A DNA stretch of 64,000 bases from Pedococcus cremeus (GTDB lineage Bacteria; Actinomycetota; Actinomycetes; Actinomycetales; Dermatophilaceae): NCBI RefSeq assembly GCF_900111375.1, contig NZ_FOHB01000004.1, positions 431,066 through 495,065 of the forward strand. Direction: 5' to 3'. Shown here piece after piece: positions 54,367 to 64,000 of this stretch; the first letter of the stretch is position 1, and the number at the start of each line of letters is the position of its first letter. Both the position numbers and the translations under genes were made by a program. The notes under the pieces are model-generated. The model made no database searches, was not told the DNA's origin, and saw only the letters and a list, made by a program, of their open reading frames with translations.

Positions 54367-55839
54367 ATGAGGGGAACGCCAGCACCGTCGTCAGTCCGTC
54401 CACCCATCCCACCGCGCTGCACGATCATCCCGCCGTACGTGCTTCAAGCCATCGCGGAGTCGAGCGACCCCGTCGCCGCCGACCGGGCGGTGCGGGCCCT
54501 GGAGCGCGACGCGTCGCTGCGCGAGCGGCGCCGGGGGCGTTCCGAGGCCGCTCCCGCGCCCACCCTGCCGCCCGCGTCACGACCGGCTCCGGGCACGCCC
54601 GACTCGCCGCAGCGGGTGGTGTCCGACGCGGGCAAGGCCGAGAAGCTGCCCGGCCGGGTGGTGCGCCGCGAGGGCGAGCCGGCCACCGGCGACGCCGCGG
54701 CCGACGAGGCCTACGACGGACTGGGCGCGACCTGGGAGCTGTACGCCACGGCATACGGGCGCAACTCCCTCGACGGCCGTGGCCTGCCGCTGCTCGCGAG
54801 CGTCCACTACGGCACCGACTACGACAACGCCTTCTGGGACGGCACCCAGATGGTGTTCGGTGACGGCGACGGCCGCTACTTCCAGCGGTTCACGGCCAGC
54901 CTCGACGTCATCGGCCACGAGCTGACCCACGGTGTCACCGAGCTGACCGCGGGTCTGACCTACCGGGGGCAGCCGGGAGCTCTCAACGAGAGCATCTCCG
55001 ACGTGTTCGGGTCGCTGGTGCGCCAGCGGCTGCTCGGCCAGCGCGCTGACCAGGCCGACTGGCTGATCGGCGCCGACCTGCTCACCGACGCCGTGCACGG
55101 GGTGGCGCTGCGCTCGCTGGCGGCGCCCGGCACGGCCTACGACGATCCCGTGCTCGGGAAGGACCCGCAGCCGGCGCACATGGACGCCTTCGTGCAGACC
55201 GCCGACGACAACGGCGGCGTGCACATCAACTCCGGTATCCCCAACCACGCCTTCTACCTCGCTGCCACGGCCGTCGGTGGCTACGCCTGGGAGCGTGTGG
55301 GCCGGACCTGGTATGCCGTGCTCACCGGTCCCGGGATCAGCGCGGACTGCGACTTCGCCACCTTCGCGCGGCTCACCGTGGATGCCGCCCGGGCGCAGGA
55401 GGGCGAGTCGTCCTCGCTGGCCGAGGCGGTGCAGTCGGCGTGGGAGCAGGTCGGGGTGCTGCAGGCGGGCAGCTCGGCGGCGCCCGCGCCCATCGCGCCG
55501 AGCGGGCAGGAGCCCACCGGTGGAGAGGGGTCGCCGGGTGGCGAGGGTGCACCCGGTCGGGGCACCGAGGTGCTGGTGCGCCGCACAGGTGGGTTCGCCG
55601 GCCTGACTCGCGAGCGGTCGGTGCGGCTGGAGGAGCTGCCCGGCGACGACGCCGACCAGTGGACGCACCTGTTGGCGACCCGACGGCTGTCGGCGTTCAG
55701 CAACGGCCCCATCCACCCCGACGCCTACTGCTACGAGGTGCGGTGTGACGCGCCCCCGACGCGGGTGAGCATGCCGGAGCCGCGGCTTCCCGAGGAGGTG
55801 AGGGGCCTGCTGGAGCGGACCCTTGCCAGCGGCGACTGA
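54367..55839 (+). CDS. Protealysin-like M4 metalloprotease fused to an emfourin-like inhibitor domain
   Basis: A 490-residue protein. The N-terminus has the short protealysin-type propeptide (CTIIPPYVLQAIAES) and no signal peptide. The catalytic part has HELTH at about 182-186, the second zinc ligand Glu in NESISDVFGSLV and the catalytic His in GGVHINSGIPNHAFY. After a Gly/Pro-rich linker, residues about 400-485 resemble the protealysin inhibitor emfourin (LVRRTGGFAG, VRLEELP, DAYCYEV). A protease with its own inhibitor attached is unusual, because emfourin is normally a separate neighbouring gene. Lack of a signal peptide suggests cytoplasmic or non-classical location. Start ATG 54367 lacks a clear ribosome site. 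Confidence 0.9.
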   Translation: MRGTPAPSSVRPPIPPRCTIIPPYVLQAIAESSDPVAADRAVRALERDASLRERRRGRSEAAPAPTLPPASRPAPGTPDSPQRVVSDAGKAEKLPGRVVRREGEPATGDAAADEAYDGLGATWELYATAYGRNSLDGRGLPLLASVHYGTDYDNAFWDGTQMVFGDGDGRYFQRFTASLDVIGHELTHGVTELTAGLTYRGQPGALNESISDVFGSLVRQRLLGQRADQADWLIGADLLTDAVHGVALRSLAAPGTAYDDPVLGKDPQPAHMDAFVQTADDNGGVHINSGIPNHAFYLAATAVGGYAWERVGRTWYAVLTGPGISADCDFATFARLTVDAARAQEGESSSLAEAVQSAWEQVGVLQAGSSAAPAPIAPSGQEPTGGEGSPGGEGAPGRGTEVLVRRTGGFAGLTRERSVRLEELPGDDADQWTHLLATRRLSAFSNGPIHPDAYCYEVRCDAPPTRVSMPEPRLPEEVRGLLERTLASGD

Positions 55840-55870
55840 GCCGCCCCGTGACCCGGGTGCTATCGGGCTG

Positions 55871-56692
55871 CTACTCGATGGTGCGCAGAGTCTTGAGGAC
55901 GCGGGCGCCCATGCGCTGGGACTCCGCGGCGGAGAAGGCGGTGACGGTGACGGAGGCGATCGCCCCGTCGGGGGTCTCGAGGTACTGCTGCTCGCCGTAC
56001 TGCCGGTACTTCTGGGGGCCGACGCGGTAGTCGACCCGCACCACGGGACCGGCCGCCGTCGCCACGCGCTTCACCGCGGTGACCGTGCCGCCCAGCATGC
56101 CGGTGATCTCCCGCCTGATGGCGGCGTCGGTCGGCAGCGCGTCCAGTGGCAGGCGGGCGACGACGATGCTGGCGGTCCTGCCGTCGTCCGCCCGGCCGAC
56201 GACCATCCGGTCCACCTGGTTCAGCACGCCATTGCGCAGGGAGTCAGGCGAGATTCCCATCCCTTTCGCCAGCTCGTCGAGGGCGCCGCTGTCCTTGAAG
56301 TACTTCTCGGGGTCGATCTCCATGAAGAGGGTCGGCGCCGCGAAGCCGATGTCGAGGCTGTCGACGACAACGAGGCGCTCGGTCGGCTCGATCCCACCCG
56401 CCGCGGGCCGCTTCGGCGGGACGGGGGCGCTCCGTGACGTGGGAGTGGTCGAGGCTCCAGCAGTCGAGGTCCCGGCGTCGGTCGCGCCGGAGGCTCCGGG
56501 CACCGGGACCGTGGGGGTGACCGCGTCGGGCTGGCTGGGCACCGCGGTGATGGTGGGCGTGGCCATCACCCGGTCGACCACCCCGCAGCCACCGAGCGAG
56601 GCGGTCGCTGCGAGGGAGACGCCGAGCGCGAGGCAGGCCAGACCGGACAAGCCGGCCCTGGTCCTTCGCGCCCTCCTCGGCATGGCTGACAT
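55871..56692 (-). CDS. Putative secreted lipoprotein of unknown function
   Basis: A protein of about 273 residues with a type II signal peptide: basic start, hydrophobic stretch, then LGGC with the lipid-modified Cys near residue 36. A Pro/Thr/Ser-rich stalk follows and then one alpha/beta domain (about 105-273, containing VVDSLDIGFAAPTLFME and VVRVDYRVGPQKYRQYG). I do not recognise the domain. It converges on the metalloprotease gene with a 31-base gap. The start may be ATG 56692 or ATG 56683, the latter having better spacing to a GGGGG site. A longer open frame to 57529 runs into gyrB and is rejected. Confidence 0.78.
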   Translation of the reverse strand: MSAMPRRARRTRAGLSGLACLALGVSLAATASLGGCGVVDRVMATPTITAVPSQPDAVTPTVPVPGASGATDAGTSTAGASTTPTSRSAPVPPKRPAAGGIEPTERLVVVDSLDIGFAAPTLFMEIDPEKYFKDSGALDELAKGMGISPDSLRNGVLNQVDRMVVGRADDGRTASIVVARLPLDALPTDAAIRREITGMLGGTVTAVKRVATAAGPVVRVDYRVGPQKYRQYGEQQYLETPDGAIASVTVTAFSAAESQRMGARVLKTLRTIE

Positions 56693-59239
<2,547 letters not shown>

Positions 59240-59286
59240 GGAACGAGCGATGACGAAGATGTCGCAACAGCGCAGGCTCTAGGCCC

Positions 59287-59348
59287 GTATGCCGTGGCTG
59301 GGTTCCACGTGAAACCGAGCCAGCGCGCAGAGCGCGCGCACGGCATAC
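59287..59348. promoter_or_regulatory. parS-like site 6 inside an inverted octamer pair, gyrB-gyrA gap
   Basis: GTTCCACGTGAAAC (59302-59315) differs from parS by one base. It is flanked by GTATGCCGTG (59287-59296) and its exact reverse complement (59339-59348), so ParB could bind within a potential stem-loop. The gyrA leader follows with an AAGGGAA ribosome site. Confidence 0.8.
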
Positions 59349-59387
59349 CCCAGCTCTTTGAAACCCGTTGACAGATAAGGGAATTGC

Positions 59388-62065
<2,678 letters not shown>

Positions 62066-62069
<4 letters not shown>

Positions 62070-62572
62070 GCACGGCAGGCCCGACGAGCACGTCGGCGCG
62101 CCCGCAGGGTCCGGGCCCCCGCCCGGGTCAGGGCGCCCAGCAGGCGTCGCAGCAGACCCGACCCACCCCTCAGGGCCGTCCCGCCGGGGCACCCGCCCCG
62201 GCGGGCCGAAGCAGACGCGTCAAGCTGACCGTCTCGCGGATCGACCCGTGGTCGGCGATGAAGATGTCGTTCCTCATCTCCGTGGCCCTCGGCATCGCCG
62301 GTGTCGTGATGGTGGCGGTGCTGTGGATGATCCTGTCCGGGATGGGCGTGTTCTCCGAGGTCAACCGCCTCGTCGGCACGATCCTCCAGGACAGCGAGAA
62401 CCCGTTCAACCTCATGGACTTCCTCGGCTTCGGCCGGGTGCTGTCCCTCTCGATCGTCATCGGCGTCATCGACGTCATCCTGCTGACCGCGCTCTCCACG
62501 CTGGGCGCGTTCCTGTACAACATCTGCTCCTCGCTGGTCGGCGGCCTGCAGCTCACGCTCACCGACGACTGA
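62066..62572 (+). CDS. DUF3566 membrane protein
   Basis: A 168-residue protein, equivalent by position to Rv0007. The first 50 residues are Pro/Gln/Gly-rich and disordered. A basic motif ([18 protein letters not shown]) leads to two transmembrane helices (about 70-92 and 130-152) typical of DUF3566. Its role is not established, though conservation next to gyrA in Actinobacteria suggests a link to growth or cell shape. The GTG start overlaps the gyrA stop (GTGA), so it is co-translated. Confidence 0.92.
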
Positions 62573-62648
62573 GGCCCGTTTCCCCGTCGCCAGGCACCTC
62601 CCGGTGCCGGCCCACGGAGGCCGGCCAGACGGCATACCGAACCCCTCT

Positions 62649-62686
62649 GGGCCACCCCCTCACCCACCCGGATGAGGGGGTGGCCC
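62649..62686 (+). terminator. Rho-independent terminator of the gyrA operon
   Basis: A perfect 14-bp stem (62649-62662 with 62673-62686) with a ten-base loop is followed by CCGTTTT. Outside it, CGGCATACCGA (62630-62640) and its reverse complement (62698-62708) form a second, enclosing inverted repeat made of the octamer. Confidence 0.9.
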
Positions 62687-62767
62687 CGTTTTGGAGGTCG
62701 GTATGCCGGTGAGGTAACCTCATGCGTCGCAGGCCCCTCCCGGGCGCCTGCTGCGGTGATTGGGCAC

Positions 62768-62844
62768 GGGCCTATAGCTCAGACGGTTAGAGCGCTTCCC
62801 TGATAAGGAAGAGGCCACAGGTTCAAGTCCTGTTAGGCCCACCA
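62768..62844 (+). tRNA. tRNA-Ile (GAT)
   Basis: A 77-base cloverleaf. The acceptor GGGCCTA pairs with TAGGCCC, the D-arm is intact, the anticodon loop CTGATAA gives GAT at 62802-62804, the T-arm contains GGTTCAAGTCC, and CCA is encoded. tRNA-Ile after gyrA is conserved in Actinobacteria. Confidence 0.97.
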
Positions 62845-62891
62845 ATCCCGATCTCGCACGTTCGAAGGCCGCGAACCGGACGGAGAGCCTC

Positions 62892-63017
62892 ATGGGGAAG
62901 AAGCTCCTGCTACTGATCGCGACGGCCATCGGTGCCGCCGCCCTGCAGAAGAAGTTCAAGGACCAGCAGGCCGAGCGTGACCTCTGGCACGAGGCGACGG
63001 ACCGCCCGACCAACTGA
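62892..63017 (+). CDS. DLW-39 family microprotein
   Basis: A 41-residue protein: a short hydrophobic N-terminal helix (KKLLLLIATAIGAAAL), then a charged, amphipathic tail with the family signature RDLWHEATD. It matches the actinobacterial DLW-39 family that lies near gyrA and tRNA-Ile. Function unknown. It is probably membrane-associated. The ATG has a GGAGAG purine run upstream. It is shorter than common gene-calling limits and easily missed. Confidence 0.88.
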   Translation: MGKKLLLLIATAIGAAALQKKFKDQQAERDLWHEATDRPTN

Positions 63018-63062
63018 ATCGACTCACCAGGAGCCCCACCGGCGCCTGGAAGTCACCCGCAA

Positions 63063-63138
63063 GGGGCCATGGCGCAATTGGTAGCGCACCTGCTTTGCAA
63101 GCAGGGGGTTAGGGGTTCGAGTCCCCTTGGCTCCACCA
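63063..63138 (+). tRNA. tRNA-Ala (TGC)
   Basis: A 76-base cloverleaf. The acceptor GGGGCCA pairs with TGGCTCC (one G-U), the anticodon loop TTTGCAA gives TGC at 63096-63098, the T-arm contains GGTTCGAGTCC, and CCA is encoded. Confidence 0.97.
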
Positions 63139-63146
63139 CAGGTCAC

Positions 63147-63178
63147 AGGCCCTTTCCGCTCGACGGAGAGGGCCTTTT
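63147..63178 (+). terminator. Terminator after tRNA-Ala
   Basis: A 12-bp stem (63147-63158 with 63164-63175, one G-U) with loop CTCGA is followed by TTT, a classical Rho-independent terminator. Confidence 0.9.
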
Positions 63179-63217
63179 CCATGCCACTTGAGCAGCGTTT
63201 TACAGCAGTAGGGGTCA

Positions 63218-63571
63218 CTACTGCCCTCTGCCAACGCGCTCCCCAGGTGCAGCAGTGCCTGGCGCGCGCACCGCCACCTCGGCCGGCCCGCCGTCAGACA
63301 GCAGGACCACCGCCTGCTCCGCGGCGTCGAACCGCACCGACAGTTGCTCCTCGCCGACCCGGGCGGTGAAGGTGGCCTCCGCGTCGCCCCCCCGGGCGTG
63401 GGACAGCCGGATCAGCCCGCGGCCGGACAGGTCCTCGATGAGGAAGAAGGCCGCCTCGGCTCCCAGGGCCGCAGCCAGCTCACGGGTCACCGCTTCCACC
63501 GCGTCGAGGGGGAGGCGTTCTCCGCGGCGTCCAGCACCCGGCTCAGTGCCCCCCGAGTCCGGGTCTTCCAT
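63218..63571 (-). CDS. Small protein resembling the N-terminal sensor part of SpoIIE/PP2C phosphatases
   Basis: A 117-residue protein. Residues about 20-100 (PLDAVEAVTRELAAALGA, FFLIEDLSGRGLIRLSH) look like the sensory N-terminal domain found before PP2C/SpoIIE-type phosphatases, but the frame ends before any phosphatase domain. It may be a truncated relic or a free-standing sensor. ATG 63571 is chosen; the longer frame upstream is unlike protein. It lies on the minus strand directly after the tRNA-Ala terminator. Confidence 0.5.
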   Translation of the reverse strand: MEDPDSGGTEPGAGRRGERLPLDAVEAVTRELAAALGAEAAFFLIEDLSGRGLIRLSHARGGDAEATFTARVGEEQLSVRFDAAEQAVVLLSDGGPAEVAVRAPGTAAPGERVGRGQ

Positions 63572-63757
63572 CGTTGGAGCATAGAGCGCCGGCGGGCGCG
63601 GGACGGGCGTTACGGCGGGCACCAGGGGACAGCCCGCTAGCACGGTTCGACAACTCAGGGAGAGCCGGAGCGTCCCGGTCTGGGCCGAACAGTGAAGGGC
63701 CCCGTACCTGGGCCGCCAGGCGTTGCTCAAACGGGCCGCTACGTACACTCCTGTTCA

Positions 63758-64000
63758 TCACCCGTTGATGCGGTACCTCAGCCAGACGCTCCCGCTGGCA
63801 GTCGGCGTGGCGGTGACGAGAGTCAGCTCACGGAGATCATTCACCTGCGCGAACAGGCGTGGGCCGACCGGATCGACGACACGACCCACGGCGAGACACA
63901 ACTCGTCGACCAGACCCTGAGCCAGCAAGGACTGGGCAAGGGTGATGCTGCCGTGTACGCCCACGTCGCCCCCCGTCTGCGCCCTCACCTGGGCCACGAC
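63758..64000 (-). CDS. Dihydrofolate reductase/RibD C-terminal domain protein, C-terminal end (partial)
   Basis: Only the last 80 residues are inside the window. They contain GGDVGVHGSITLAQSLLAQGLVDEL-type elements: the NADPH-binding GG, then a helix ending in LVDEL and a final beta-strand WLRYRI, typical of the RibD C-terminal/DHFR-like family. The enzyme presumably reduces a pterin-like substrate. The 5' end lies beyond the right edge. Confidence 0.75.
   Translation of the reverse strand, partial: VVAQVRAQTGGDVGVHGSITLAQSLLAQGLVDELCLAVGRVVDPVGPRLFAQVNDLRELTLVTATPTASGSVWLRYRING

Noticed and set aside
59368..59373. Perfect -35 hexamer TTGACA before gyrA
   Set aside because: It is 15 bases from the start codon, so no -10 or leader would fit for gyrA.

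Overview
The window is a very GC-rich actinobacterial chromosome segment around the replication origin. Gene order matches the conserved block known from Mycobacterium and Streptomyces: cca, a NUDIX gene, a DUF6049 gene, murJ, sigM, anti-sigma, trxB, trxA, cwlM-like, parB, parA, rsmG, jag, yidC, yidD, rnpA, rpmH, dnaA, oriC, dnaN, gnd, recF, dciA, gyrB, gyrA, a DUF3566 gene, tRNA-Ile and tRNA-Ala. Together with GTG/TTG starts and 4-base GTGA/ATGA overlaps, this suggests Micrococcales, probably an Intrasporangiaceae relative. The genus is inference.

Layout. (1) 1-17936, minus strand: one tight operon with an LpqN-like protein, PP2C phosphatase, FHA/zinc-ribbon protein, receptor Ser/Thr kinase, FHA-like/winged-helix protein, a 2118-residue anchored Ig/FnIII protein, MoxR ATPase, DUF58, a transglutaminase-fold protein lacking the catalytic Cys, and the N-terminus of a ubiquitin-like/FHA/FtsK-type ATPase cut by the window edge. 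It looks like a phospho-signalling, type-VII-secretion-related envelope locus. (2) 18282-26910: surface-polymer genes (Stealth phosphotransferase, GT2/glycerophosphotransferase fusion, two related acyltransferases) around cca. The 20.0-24.1 kb part is visibly less GC-rich and may be imported. (3) 27035-37804, plus strand: cell-wall and redox block, where MurJ, its pseudokinase partner and a CwlM-like protein sit with SigM, an anti-sigma factor and thioredoxin genes. trxB has a SigR/SigH-type promoter. (4) 37933-44415, minus strand: parB, parA, rsmG, jag, yidC, yidD, rnpA, rpmH. (5) 44855-62572: dnaA, oriC, dnaN, gnd, recF, dciA, gyrB, gyrA and a DUF3566 gene, with two insertions relative to the usual order: an oxidoreductase/TetR pair between dnaA and oriC, and four genes between dciA and gyrB. 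(6) 62768-64000: tRNA-Ile, a DLW-39-type microprotein, tRNA-Ala, a small orphan protein and a partial RibD-type reductase.

The signal that ordinary annotation does not explain is a non-palindromic octamer, GTATGCCG (reverse CGGCATAC). I counted 39 copies by eye where base composition predicts about 2. The two orientations are balanced. About a quarter of the copies are intergenic, three pairs of them in inverted arrangement and others in or next to terminator hairpins. Inside genes the octamer brings in minority codons (TAT, GCA, even ATA). This resembles the genomic pattern of DNA-uptake sequences, though other explanations are open. Six parS sites were found, four of them inside the 5' coding part of parA. 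Other points of interest are a metalloprotease fused to an emfourin-like inhibitor domain, an inactivated transglutaminase fold and an inactivated kinase fold.
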